Shown: positions 53,226 through 62,822, numbered from the stretch's first letter. The stretch is DNA of 64,000 nt from Semisulcospira habei (GCA_036245525.1 BTPG01000005.1:205680030-205744029); one strand, 5' to 3'. Translations and numbers: made by a program. The notes: generated from the letters alone by a model not told the origin.

Positions 53226-53420
53226 TTAATCCCTTCGCTGCCAGTGATAAGCGATTTCGCGTCTGAAACCACAGCACGCTGACCGATAAGAACTCACGTA
53301 AAATGGGACCAAAACTGGACACAAAGAACACAGGACTAACAAGAGACACAAATCCTCATGGGCCCCCGCGACTGCGGGGGCCCATGAGGATTTGTGTCTC
53401 TTGCAGATGGGTAGCATTTG
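53226..53420. mobile_element. TTAA MITE, family 2
   Basis: TTAATCCCTTCGCTGCCAGT start. Hairpin 53,339-53,404: CAAGAGACACAAATCCTCAT then GGGCCCCCGCG with the exact inverse. The family consensus A/T pair in the stem (GAGC/GCTC) is G/C here on both arms (GGGC/GCCC), as is CACAAATC/GATTTGTG. Confidence 0.82.
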
Positions 53421-53499
53421 CCTTGAGCAGGTAGTAATAGTAATCTAAGGGGTTTATTGATGCAGGGACGTTTAGAAATCACCCTGATGAGTAAACTGC

Positions 53500-54430
53500 A
53501 TATAATAATAATAATAATAATTACGGTATTTATAATGCGCTTATCTTATAATAATTATAACTCTAACCGCGCACTCACAACTCGCGCACGCAATCGCACG
53601 CTTTAGACAACGACTCACAAACCACAAATAGTGAAATACATTACGACAGTCTGCTTAGGGTGGGGAGTGTGGTGGTATAGTGCTAGAACTGTTGAAAGAG
53701 GTGAGTTTTGAGGGCGGACTGGAAGGAGGAGAGAGAGTGTTTCTGACGGAGAGAGAGTGGGAGAGTGTTCCAGATGGATGGACCGTATACTGAGAAGGAG
53801 CGGGGGCCGAAAGTGCTGAGTTTGGTGCGGGGGATGAGGAGGCGGAGAGGGTCAGAGGCGGAGCGGAGGGAGCGGGGAGGAGTGTAAGGGTGAAGTAAGT
53901 TTGAGAGATAGGCGGGAGCGCAGTTGTTCAGGGATTTGTAGCAGAGAGACAGAATCTTGTATTGGATGCGTTGGGGGATGGGAAGCCAATGAAGGAGTTT
54001 GAGCAGGGGAGTGACGTGGTCGGATTTTTTCTTTATGAGGACGAGGCGGGCAGCATTGTTCTGGACGCGCTGGAGAGTGAAAGTGGTGGAGTGAGGGAGG
54101 TCGGAAAAGAGAGAGTTGCAGTAGTCGATGCGAGATAGGATGAGAGAGACAGCAAGTTTGGTGGCAGCTTCGGTAGTGAGGTATTTTCTGATCTGACCGA
54201 TGCGGCGGAGGTGGAAGTAGCATGCCTGGGCCGTGGCGGAAACAAAGCTGTTCATGAAAAGAGAGGAATCGAGGATAACGCCGAGGTTTTTGGCCGAGTC
54301 AGAGAGGGAGATGGGGTGCTGTCGAGTTGAAGGTGGAGCGAGGGAGGGAGCTGGGAAAGTTTCTGGCGAGTGCCTACCAGCATGGCTTCCGTTTTGTCGT
54401 CATTCAGTTTAAGCTTGTTTGCTGTCATAT
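53500..54430 (-). pseudogene. LINE family C, RT C-terminus and 3' tail
   Basis: Minus strand: KLNDDKTEAMLVGTRQKLSQ, a frameshift near 54,310, SAKNLGVILDSSLF-type sequence, then a 190-codon open frame with RKYLTTEAATKLAVSLILSR, IDYCNSLFSDLPHS, RVQNNAARLVLIKK, DHVTPLLKLLHWLPIPQR, GPSIWNTLPLSLRQKHSLSS and FQSALKTHLFQQF. The 3' end has GCGCATTATAAATACCGTAA then TTATTATTA. It lies in the presumed last intron or 3' flank of the peptide-precursor gene, same strand. 5' truncated. Confidence 0.9.
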
Positions 54431-54485
54431 AAACAGGGGCATGCCTTCCCCGACTTTTTGTGACTGAAGTTTAGATTTTACTTAC

Positions 54486-54978
54486 ACTGACTGAGTTGCT
54501 GCTTGCAGTAGGACAGTTTTTTATTTTCCACTTCTGCCCACTGTCGATACCACTGGTACTGCTGCTGAACGCTCATTCCCCAACCACGGCGCGTCCTCGC
54601 GGACTCCAAAGCGTCGCGTTTCTTGTCGTCCCATTCAAACTCATCGTCGTCTCCTTCCCACTCCCAACCGCGACGAGACTTCGACTGGATACGCGCGTCA
54701 TCGAGGGCGCGGCCCCTGATCCCTCCGAGTCTGCGACGCGTCTTCGTATTGGCATTTTCGTCGGAGGACGCGTCGCGTTTCTTGTCGTCCCATTCAAACT
54801 CATCGTCGTTTCCTACCCACTCCCAACCACGACGAGACTTTGTCTGGATACGCGCGTCATCGGGTGCCTCGCGTTTTTTGTCGCCCCCTCCACCTAAAAG
54901 TGCCAGCCAGGACCAGATGCCGTTACAGTAGAACTGTCCGTAAGTGGCCACGCACTGGTAGTACTGCAGTTCTTGTTG
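54486..54978 (-). CDS. Secreted peptide-precursor-like protein, exon 3 (repeat exon)
   Basis: The acceptor GTACTTTGTTTTCCACAG and donor CAGT|GTAAGT bound 493 bp, open throughout (164 codons, phase 0 to 1). It begins QQELQYYQCVATYGQFYCNG then IWSWLALLGGGG. A basic/acidic region follows with two modules: DDARIQTKSRR, GWEWVGNDDEFEWDDKKRDA and, 53 residues later, DDARIQSKSRR, GWEWEGDDDEFEWDDKKRDA. Dibasic or tribasic sites (KKR, KSRR, KTRRR, RTRR) would release 15-residue acidic Trp-rich peptides, as in neuropeptide or prohormone precursors. The C-terminal part (QYQWYRQWAEVENKKLSYC) is again Gln/Cys-rich. The module repeat is also visible in the DNA, about 150 bp apart. It joins in phase to exon 2; the final exon was not found. 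Family not recognised; structural secreted protein is the alternative. Confidence 0.72.
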
Positions 54979-55079
54979 CTGTGGAAAACAAAGTACTTGT
55001 ACTGAGGCTTCGTTTACACCGAACGACTCCCAACAACGAACGAGAGCCAAGTCACGGCGGTTTCTACTACAAGGACAGA

Positions 55080-55370
55080 CAACACTCCAGACACCTCCAA
55101 GAAAAATAGTTCCTCACAAGCCCAGCGGGCTTATGAGGATCTATGAATCTGGGAGATGTTTGGGGTGTTGTCTATACTCATGGTAGAAACTGGTCAGACA
55201 TCAAACTCCAGACATCTCTAATAGACATAGACCCTCATAAGCCTGGAGGGTTTATGAGGATCTATGTCTCTTGGAGATGTTTGGGGTGTTGTCTATGCTG
55301 ATGGTAGAAACAGGTCACATCACTCCAAACGTCTCCAAGAGACATAGATCTTTATGAGCCCGGAGGAAAT
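55080..55370. repeat. Tandem family of about 120-bp palindromic units (two and a half copies)
   Basis: ACAACACTCCAGACACCTCC, CACAAGCCC, GGGCTTATGAGGATCTATGA, GGGAGATGTTTGGGGTGTTG then TC forms a first palindrome. A second (TCATAAGCCTGGAGGGTTTA, CTTGGAGATGTTTGGGGTG) follows about 120 bp later, and a third half unit begins at 55,318 (CACTCCAAACGTCTCCAAGA). The cores resemble family 2 hairpins. Confidence 0.75.
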
Positions 55371-55379
55371 GTTTTGAGT

Positions 55380-55846
55380 ATTGCTTATCAGTGCTTGTGC
55401 AAGAAACTATTTTCTTACACACCTCCTTCTTTGCTGTCTTTGAGCGGAAAAGCTGTATCACACATGTGTGATTGCAGCTTGGCTGTATCACAAAATGTGC
55501 GATACAGCTCTGCTGCGTGAACGGCCAAGTGTGCACAACATTGTCTTGTAGAAAGTGTGGTCTACAAAATGGTGCGGGCACACGCGATATTGAAACTTGA
55601 CCTACTTTCAGCTTAAATGCAATGACATAATTTTATAGTGACGACTGGCACTATGGCGCCATGAAGTGCGCTATTACATCATCATGTAGGAACATTTGTC
55701 TGGCATCCAAAATACTGATGTCACATTAATAGTAAATTACGTCCAGATTTTTGCCAAACACAATGACGGTTGTGCTGTGACTAGGCGTGTGCTAAAATCC
55801 AACTTACATCACATTTATGCCAAGAAAAGGGTGAGTAAGAAATAGA
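55380..55846. other. No gene seen; one small hairpin
   Basis: AGCTGTATCACACATGTGTG and CACAAAATGTGCGATACAGC at 55,450-55,510 are partly paired. No exon supported. Confidence 0.45.
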
Positions 55847-55995
55847 TTCTTACATCGGTATTTAGGTGATACTGAGAATCTCACTCTCGTGGTCTTAAAA
55901 CCTTATCCTACTCGCTTTCGCTCGTTAGATAAGGTTTTAAAACCACTCGAGTGAGACTCTCAATATCACCTAAACACTGATGTAAGAATCTATAT
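55847..55995. repeat. Long palindrome (family 10)
   Basis: ATAGATTCTTACATCGGTAT then TTAGGTGATACTGAGA, TCTCACTCTCGTGGT and TTAAAACCTTATC pair with the inverse to TGATGTAAGAATCTAT. About 60 bp arms around CTACTCGCTTTCGCTCG. Confidence 0.88.
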
Positions 55996-56199
55996 TTACC
56001 CATGGAGTAAACGTAACCTCACGCTAGTAACAACTTCAACATCACTGACACCAACTTCATTGTAATGGAAGAATACAAGATTAAGATTTAATATGTAATT
56101 CACTTTCTCGAACGAAAACAAAAAAAGAGGCAACCCTGACACTTAAAATAATACGTCCATCTTTCTTACAGCACGGTCGGCCTGTCGGGCATGGACAGA

Positions 56200-56310
56200 A
56201 CATCTTAGTCATCGGGCCGACGTCGGTCCGATAGCCTTTTGCGCACTGGAGTACTACTCAAGCTTAATGCCTCATAAATCGACCAATGATCATAGATCAA
56301 GTTTGATCGA

Positions 56311-56384
<74 letters not shown>
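56200..56384. repeat. Half palindrome (family 7) and (CA)n microsatellite
   Basis: 56,212-56,250: CATCGGGCCGACGTCGGTCC then GATAGCCTTTTGCGCACTGG, one arm of family 7. 56,313-56,384: CA repeat. Confidence 0.7.
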
Positions 56385-56388
<4 letters not shown>

Positions 56389-56547
56389 AAAGAAGGGTGC
56401 GCTAAGTAAGTGACTGGAAGTAGTGAATATGGAAGCACCTCCCCCCCACCCCCTAAACGGGGGCGTATCGCATATTCACTAGATTTCCAGCTCCTTGATG
56501 CATGGAAATTTAGATCTAGGTCCCCCAAGGGAGGGGGGGTCCAGATT

Positions 56548-56848
56548 GTTTAGTCAGTGTGGACAGCTGTTTCGGTATTGGGGATCTTTTAAGCACACCA
56601 TTCGGCATACTATTGGAAGGCAGAAACTACCTGCAAAGACAGCCACATTTTACTGTGGTGTCTGCAAGGGCATATATTCCATGCCTCCACCTAGAGCCCG
56701 TAATGTATGCCCCTGTAGACACCACAGAAAAATGTGGCTGTCTTTGCAGGTAGGCACAAGTTCCTGCCTTCCAATAGTATGCCGAATGGTGTGCTGACGA
56801 GGTCGCCAAGACCGAAAATTTTAACAGCTGTCCACACCGGCTAAACAA
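56548..56848. mobile_element. 300-bp foldback element (family 11)
   Basis: GTTTAGTCAGTGTGGACAGC then TGTT is inverted at the far end (AACAGCTGTCCACACCGGCT then AAAC). Inner arms AGCACACCATTCGGCATACT, ATTGGAAGGCAG, CTACCTGCAAAGACAGCCAC and ATTTT-CTGTGGTGTCTGCA pair with inverses around TTCCATGCCTCCACCTAGAG. No coding capacity. It is the largest single inverted pair apart from the Kolobok ends and the 42.8-43.2 kb palindrome. Confidence 0.85.
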
Positions 56849-56849
56849 A

Positions 56850-57310
56850 AAGCGAAACTCATATCACGTTAAATATAAAATTACGTAAAATCAACAAACA
56901 TAAAAACAAACAAACAAACAAAAAAAAAACAAAAAAAAACAAAAAAAAAACGTCATGACAAATGACATTTGACAAACCTATGACGCGTATGCACCGTGCC
57001 CCTTTTAGAATTCACTGTGGGCGCATTGGTAGATCTGCTAGGTTTTTTCAAAAGAAGATATTTCAACATCACAATCAGGTCAAAGACAAAAGGTAAAGGT
57101 CATTGACAGCGAGGACAGCGCTGTCGATATAGAAGGACTTTGTTGGTTATGGTTCATCCCATCTTGTTCTGTATTTGCAAGGAACATAGGGTTACACGTG
57201 CCTCTACCCTGATGAGAACGTGTGCCCTCGTGCTGGGATCATCTTAAGCAGTTCCTCGTTTTGAGGGGTCTGTGTGGGATTAGGCGTGAGCCCGGTGAGT
57301 ATGGATACTT
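56850..57310. other. No gene seen; A-rich run
   Basis: AAAC/AAAAAC runs at 56,900-56,950, then sequence without a supported exon up to the donor of exon 2. Confidence 0.45.
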
Positions 57311-57312
57311 AC

Positions 57313-57425
57313 ACACTGGTACGTGAGTTGCTGAACTTTCGCAATGTACTGCTGGAGTAACTGGACGTCCTGCCATGTCGGCTGTATCTGAGGCTGCCTT
57401 TCTACCCTAGGTACAGCTTCTAGTT
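57313..57425 (-). CDS. Secreted peptide-precursor-like protein, exon 2
   Basis: Acceptor TGTGTGCAG and donor TGT|GTAAGT. The 113 bp are open, entering in phase 1 and leaving in phase 0, matching exon 1 (ends in phase 1, codon G-AA = Glu) and exon 3 (starts in phase 0). It encodes LEAVPRVERQPQIQPTWQDV then QLLQQYIAKVQQLTYQC. The Gln-rich stretch is likely helical, and the terminal Cys could pair with cysteines at the start of exon 3. A CA/CG-rich microsatellite lies directly upstream of the acceptor. Confidence 0.7.
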
Positions 57426-57526
57426 CTGCACACAAACACACACGTACGCACGCACGCACGCGCGCGCGCGCGCGCACACACACACACACACATTGTGACA
57501 ACCCTGTTTCTATGCAGAAAGACACA

Positions 57527-57717
57527 TTAACTCATTGTGCCCGAGGTACGAAATACCAACGTTTTGGAGTTATCCTCTGAGAACTGCATTACAATTCAGG
57601 AGACAGATCGACTATGTTAGTTCAAGGGTGGTGGCGCCAAGCTATTCTGCCACCACCCTTGAACTATCATGGTCGAGCCACATCTTGTTGTGGTGTGTCG
57701 CGGGCATAATGAGTTAA
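57527..57717. mobile_element. TTAA palindromic MITE, family 1 (191 bp)
   Basis: TTAA at 57,527-57,530 and 57,714-57,717, ends CTCATTGTGCCCG and CGGGCATAATGAG. Inner hairpin AGTTCAAGGGTGGTGGCGCC and AAGCTATTCTGCCACCACCC then TTGAACT; part of one arm is deleted compared with 13,095-13,308. Its right TTAA is the left TTAA of the next element. It lies in intron 1 of the peptide-precursor gene. Confidence 0.87.
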
Positions 57718-57943
57718 GCTACTCTTCCATAACACGAATTCGATACAACTCGATCCGAATCCAGGGCGGGTCCGGAAAAAAACAATTGTGCAAGTCCTTT
57801 ACAATGTTCGTGTGTTTCCATATGCCCGATGCGGAAACGAATTTGGCTTTAACTTCAAACGAAGATTACGCAATTTTTGAAAGAAAATTGCATTACTGTA
57901 CCAGGTTTGGATCGGATTCGTGCTTATGGAACCGTAGCTTTAA
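57714..57943. mobile_element. TTAA MITE (family 12), single-unit copy
   Basis: TTAA at both ends (57,714 and 57,940). Inverted ends TTAAGCTACTCTTCCATAAC then ACGAATTCGATAC and GGATTCGTGCTTATGGAACC then GTAGCTTTAA. The interior contains one copy of a unit (CAAGTCCTTTACAATGTTCG then TGTGTTTCCATATGCCCGAT) that is amplified in the next element. Confidence 0.87.
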
Positions 57944-58665
57944 GGCGGCTACCCACAAACACGAATCCGATACGAACTCGATCCGAATCCGAAGCGGGTC
58001 CGAAACAGAAAGGTTCGTGCGAGTCCTTTTCATGTTTGTGTGTTTCCATATGCTCGATACGTTCGTGCGAGTCCTTTTCATGTTTGTGTTGTTTCCATAT
58101 GCCCGATACGTTCGTGCGAGTCCTTTTCATGTTTGTGTGTTTCCATATGCTCGATACGTTCGTGCGAGTCCTTTTCATGTTTGTGTGTTTCCATATGCTC
58201 GATACGTTCGTGCGAGTCCTTTTCATGTTTGTGTTGTTTCCATATGCTCGATACGTTCGTGCGAGTCCTTTTCATGTTTGTGTGTTTCCATATGCTCGAT
58301 ACGTTCGTGCGAGTCCTTTTCATGTTTGTGTGTTTCCATATGCTCGATACGTTCGTGCGAGTCCTTTTCATGTTTGTGTGTTTCCATATGCTCGATACGT
58401 TCGTGCGAGTCCTTTTCATGTTTGTGTGTTTCCATATGCTCGATACGTTCGTGCGAGTCCTTTTCATGTTTGTGTGTTTCCATATGCTCGATACGTTCGT
58501 GCGAGTCCTTTTCATGTTTGTGTGTTTCCATATGCCCGATGCGGAAACGAATTCGCATCCCGCTTCGAACGCAAATGACGCAATATTTGAAGGAAAATTG
58601 CATCAATGCATCGGGTTCGGATCGTATTCGTATCGGGATTCGTGCTTATGAAACCGTAGCTTTAA
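57940..58665. mobile_element. TTAA MITE (family 12) with an internal 48-bp tandem array
   Basis: TTAA at 57,940-57,943 and 58,662-58,665 with ends GGCGGCTACCCACAAACACG then AATCCGATACG and CGTATTCGTATCGGGATTCG then TGCTTATGAAACCGTAGC. The centre (about 58,012-58,545) is roughly 11 copies of a 48-bp unit (TTCGTGCGAGTCCTTTTCAT, GTTTGTGTGTTTCCATATGC, TCGATACG), some 49 bp. Flanks of the array match the single-unit copy at 57,714-57,943. Long frames on both strands (up to 345 codons) come from the array and are not genes. Confidence 0.9.
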
Positions 58666-58705
58666 GCTACGGTTCCATTAGCACGAATCCGATACGAATA
58701 GACTG
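58662..58705. mobile_element. Third family 12 end abutting the second
   Basis: TTAAGCTACGGTTCCATTAG then CACGAATCCGATACGAATAG begins at the shared TTAA (58,662-58,665) and is the same terminal sequence again. The rest of this copy is truncated or replaced by unique sequence. Confidence 0.75.
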
Positions 58706-59000
58706 ATTGGAGTAAAGTTCGCGTCCATTGTTTTCTTTCGATAAATGACGGCTAACGTCTAACACCTCGGACAGTTTGATTCGGGTCTTGTACTGACATC
58801 TGCCGGTTAATTTGACTCTGTGTAATATAATATACAATGAAAACCTGCCGTTGTCATACATAATACAGTAGAGCAGCGGTAACATGCAACTCTCACTCCT
58901 TTGCATACCCCTCGGCCATTGCACGCATATTTCTTATGTTTCTGAAATCTTTATTCATTTAAGACGAAAAGCCACAACAGGCCAGGGGACATGGATACAA
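58706..59000. other. No gene seen
   Basis: About 300 bp of intron 1 of the peptide-precursor gene with no repeat recognised. Confidence 0.5.
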
Positions 59001-59002
59001 AC

Positions 59003-59055
59003 GTGTGTAATCAAGAGACATTGGGGGCTCATGAGAAACTATGTCTCTTGCAGTT
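59003..59055. repeat. Family 2 hairpin, deleted copy, abutting the 25-bp array
   Basis: CAAGAGACATTGGGGGCTCA, GAAACTATGTCTCTTGCAGT then TGGATCATG. One arm is mostly deleted. Its usual right flank (CTCTTGCAGTTGGATC, as at 61,000-61,018) runs straight into the minisatellite. Confidence 0.75.
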
Positions 59056-60349
59056 GGATCATGTTCACGTTACCTTGATTGGATCATGTTCACGTTACCT
59101 TGATTAGATCATGTCCACGTTACCTTGATTAGATCATGTCCACGTTACCTTGATTAGATCATGTTCACGTTACCTTGATTGGATCATGTTCATGTTACCT
59201 TGATTGGATCATGTTCATGTTACCTTGATTGGATCATGTTCACGTTACCTTGATTGGATCATGTCCACGTTACCTTGATTGGATCATGTTCACGTTACCT
59301 TGATTGGATCATGTTCACGTTACCTTGATTGGATCATGTTCACGTTACCTTGATTGGATCATGTTCACGTTACCTTGATTGGATCATGTCCACGTTACCT
59401 TGATTGGATCATGTTCACGTTACCTTGATTGGATCATGTTCACGTTACCTTGATTGGATCATGTCCACGTTACCTTGATTGGATCATGTCCACGTTACCT
59501 TGATTACATCATGTACACGTTACCTTGATTGGATCATGTTCACGTTACCTTGATTCGATCATGTCCACGTTACCTTGATTAGATCATGTCCATGTTACCT
59601 TGATTGGATTATGTCCACGTCACCTTGATTGGATCATGTCCACGTTACCTTGATTGGATCATGTCCACGTTCCCTTGATTGGATCATGTTCACGTTACCT
59701 TGATTAGATCATGTCCACGTTACCTTGATTACATCATGTCCACGTTACCTTGATTACATCATGTTCACGTTACCTTGATTACATCATGTTCACTTTACCT
59801 TGATTACATTATGTTCACGTTATCTTGATTAGATCATGTCCACGTTACCTTGATTGGATCATGTCCACGTTACCTTGATTGGATCATGTCCACGTTACCT
59901 TGATTACATCATGTCCACGTTACCTTGATTGGATCATGTCCACGTTACCTTGATTACATAATGTTCACGTTACCTTGATTGGATCATGTCCACATTACCT
60001 TGATTACATCATGTTCATGTTACCTTGATTGGATCATGTCCACGTTACCTTGATTACATCATGTTCAGGTTACCTTGATTGGATCATGTCCACGTTACCT
60101 TGATTGGATCATGTTGACGTTACCTTGATTGGATCATGTTCACGTTACCTTGATTGGATCATGTCCACGATACCTTGATTGAATCATGTCCACGTTACCT
60201 TGATTGGATCATGTCCACGTTACCTTGATTGGATCATGTCCACGTTACCTGGATTGGATCATGTCCACGTTACCTTGATTGGATCATGTCCACGTTACCT
60301 TGATTACATCATGTTCACGTTACCTTGATTAGATCATGTCCACGTTACC
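59056..60349 (+). repeat. 25-bp minisatellite, about 52 copies
   Basis: The unit is GGATCATGTTCACGTTACCT then TGATT with point variants (TTC/TCC, GGATC/ACATC/AGATC), over 1.29 kb with no length change. It is in intron 1 of the peptide-precursor gene, between exons 1 and 2. The first copy overlaps the flank of a decayed family 2 hairpin. Confidence 0.97.
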
Positions 60350-60464
60350 AATGATGAAGTTAACAACAATAAATAAATAAAAATCACACGGATGGTCGCG
60401 TGATACATTTAGTAATTCCAGGTTTATAGTTACACGATAAGCACATTGTGAAAAAGTTACAAAC

Positions 60465-60528
60465 CATCTTCAGCAGCCTCGCCAAGGCAAATGGCCACAC
60501 AAGCCAAGAGAACGATTTTACCAATCAT
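60465..60528 (-). CDS. Secreted peptide-precursor-like protein, exon 1 (signal peptide)
   Basis: From ATG at 60,528 the minus strand reads MIGKIVLLACVAICLG then EAAED, a textbook signal peptide (Lys, hydrophobic core LLACVAICLG, cleavage probably around GEA-A), ending GATG|GTTTGT in phase 1. Phase 1 joins exon 2 at 57,425 to make Glu-Leu-Glu-Ala-Val. This start is chosen because the frame is open from ATG to donor and the product is a signal peptide. An acceptor-like TTGCAG lies three bases upstream of the ATG, so a 5' untranslated exon may exist. The donor is a weaker variant (GTTTGT). Confidence 0.68.
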
Positions 60529-60846
60529 GCCTGCAATTTGAAACTTGCGTTGACTGGGGGTTTTCGGTTGAAGAATTTATACCATGCGTCAGTGTATCGC
60601 ATATCCCTTACTTTGTGTTTCAATGGTACAGTTATTCATCTTATCAATGTAATAAGATACAAAATACACTGCTATTTTCTGGACACACACAAAAAAACAA
60701 CCCACACGCACCATATTGGAAACAGCTAGACTATACGTGCCGCCCCCCCCCCCCTCCCACACACACACACCCTCCTCCCTTCCCCCCAGGGTTTCCATGC
60801 CACCTACGTGGCTCATAAAATAAGCACAATGAAATATGGGTGTTAC

Positions 60847-61050
60847 TTAACCCCTCACTACTAACAGATGCAGACTGTGATTTTGCAGTATTCGTTAATT
60901 TAACAGCAGTCGCCCCAGGGCCATGGACTCAAAGTGGTTGTCAGCAAGTGGCATAGATCCTCATGAGCCCCCGCAACTGCGGGAGCTCATGAGGATCTAT
61001 GTCTCTTGCAGTTGGATCGTGATCTCTTTTTTTGGCAAGTAAAGGGTTAA
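60847..61050. mobile_element. TTAA palindromic MITE, family 2 (204 bp, both ends present)
   Basis: TTAA at 60,847-60,850 and 61,047-61,050; ends CCCCTCACTAC and GGCAAGTAAAGGG. Hairpin 60,943-61,010: CATAGATCCTCATGAGCCCC then CGCA, with the inverse and one mismatch. This copy defines the family 2 boundaries. Confidence 0.87.
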
Positions 61051-61054
61051 ATAT

Positions 61055-61880
61055 AGTGCAGATATTGCGAGTTTTGTAATTATGTACAATCTTGTTGCAT
61101 ACCTGTATACGTTTTCCGTCATTTTACCATTATTAGGTACTCTGTTTTTCTAGCTACACTTTTTTTGTTTATTGCGAATACATTTTCTTGACACTAAACT
61201 CCCCTAAAATGCCCTACTACAGCGCGCGCCCAATTACAGTTCACGATAAAGGTCAGTAGATTGCCTTCTCTGCTCAGTTTTCGGTTTTTGTGCGTGTTTT
61301 CGGTTTTGAGAGATCTGTTTGTTTGATCCCAACAAAAACATCGCGAAATATCGCAAGCACTGATATTGCAGGGACGGTGCGTTTGGACTCGACCCTCCCC
61401 CCCATACCACCCCCCTCCCCTCCTTGCTGTTTGATATTTTTGATATTTTGGCGAGTCTTGACACACACGCTTCCCCTCCCACCCCCTGTTTGATAATTTG
61501 GCGAGTGGTAAGATCCTTGCCACACATGCGCCTTCTCCCCCCCCCCCCACCCCAACCCCTTCGCCCCGTTGTTTGACGGTCTAGCGACGGGGAGGCTTTT
61601 TGTATCAGGTTGAAGATCGAAAACAAGAAGTTGGAACCATCGCCCCTCCCCACCCTCACCCCCCCCCCCCACCCTTTCCTGGGACTTTCTGTGACCGCTG
61701 CGTGTTCTGTCAAACACAGTAGCGGAAGAGTAGTCTGTTTGCCTTTTTTTGTGTCAAGTATCACCGGTGAGTGAAAAGACTGTCAATACAATTCTAATTC
61801 TGAAATGTTGATTCTGTTTGTCTGTGTGGAACACATCTGAAAAACGCAGACAGATTTAGGTTTACGACTAATAATGTGAG
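61055..61880. other. No gene seen; C-rich runs
   Basis: 61,395-61,670 has C-rich runs and an imperfect duplication (TTTGATATTTTGGCGAGTC and TTTGATAATTTGGCGAGTG about 60 bp apart). Minus-strand frames of up to 176 codons (Gly/Arg-rich) come from these runs and carry no motif. Confidence 0.5.
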
Positions 61881-62040
61881 TTAACCCATTTAGCACCGAC
61901 GCCCTACAGCAGGATATGGACCGATCATGATAATTCAAGGGTAGTGCCCGATTAGCTTGGCGCCTGAAGGCGCCAAGATAATCAGGCACTACCCTTTAAT
62001 ACATGGTCGATCCATCTCCTGCTATTGGTTCTAGTTATTG
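61881..62040. mobile_element. TTAA MITE, family 1, right end lost
   Basis: TTAACCCATTTAGCACC start. Inner hairpin ATTCAAGGGTAGTGCCCGAT then TAGCTTGGCGCC and the inverse; GATCATGAT and ATCATGG-type flank as in 13,095. The stem bases CCGATTAG and CTAATCAGG-type differ from the family but stay largely paired. Confidence 0.78.
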
Positions 62041-62274
62041 TGTGACACATCTTCAATTTGGGAAATGCAGCCTTGGTTTACATTGGTCACGGGCCATCCT
62101 GAAAATGGTCATAACAAGACTTTAGACTTAGTCTGCAGTCTTGTCCACACATTCCACCACAAATTTATACAGTTTGACAGAATTTTGCTTATTGGACCAT
62201 TTGAGCTTGTTCATGTCCATTCAAACGTATTGATTGTGAGTAGCATACCTGGACAACACCATTTCTAATCACAG

Positions 62275-62640
62275 GTGTTTGGACAACGAGATCACAGCCA
62301 GAACCCAGGAGACTAATCAGGCACTGGGAAGGCTCAGAGTCAGAGTTATAAAGTTCTACAACTCAGGGACAATCGCCTTGCCACCAAACTCCTAGATGTA
62401 CAACGCTGTGGTCCTGACCTCGTTTCTTTGTGGTTGCGAAACGTGTACTCTGTAACTCAGGCAGCTGAAGCAACTCGAGCAGATGCACACACGCTCACTG
62501 CGGTCCATAGTGCGGATACGTTGGTGACAAGATCTCCAATCTGGACGTCCTGGACATGGCCAAGGCAACAAGCAACGAAGCAAAGATCTTGCGTGCTCAG
62601 CTGCGTTGGACAGGCCATGTCCGCATGGATAAGAAAAATA
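62275..62640 (+). pseudogene. LINE fragment (RT C-terminus)
   Basis: Reads MYNAVVLTSFLCGCETCTL, LRQLKQLEQMHTRSLRSIV and, in other frames, VLDMAKATSNEAKILRAQLR then WTGHV. These are the C-terminal motifs of an APE-type LINE related to family E. Several frameshifts; ends at an AAT microsatellite. Confidence 0.8.
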
Positions 62641-62643
62641 ATG

Positions 62644-62700
<57 letters not shown>

Positions 62701-62786
62701 TTAATAATAATGGAGATTTGTTAAGGGTTTATTCTAAAAAGTAGCTCTAAGCGCTGATACAATGAAAACAATGAAAGCTAACACAA

Positions 62787-62822
<36 letters not shown>

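Noticed and set aside
57669..58706. 345-codon plus frame and several 100-233 codon frames on both strands
   Set aside because: They are produced by the 48-bp tandem unit (period divisible by three, no stops) inside a TTAA element and are open on both strands.
59056..60349. CRISPR-like array of regularly spaced repeats
   Set aside because: The 25-bp units are contiguous with no unique spacers, and the genome is eukaryotic.
61234..61764. 176-codon Gly/Arg-rich minus frame
   Set aside because: Made of C-rich runs on the opposite strand, no motif, and overlapping frames are equally open.
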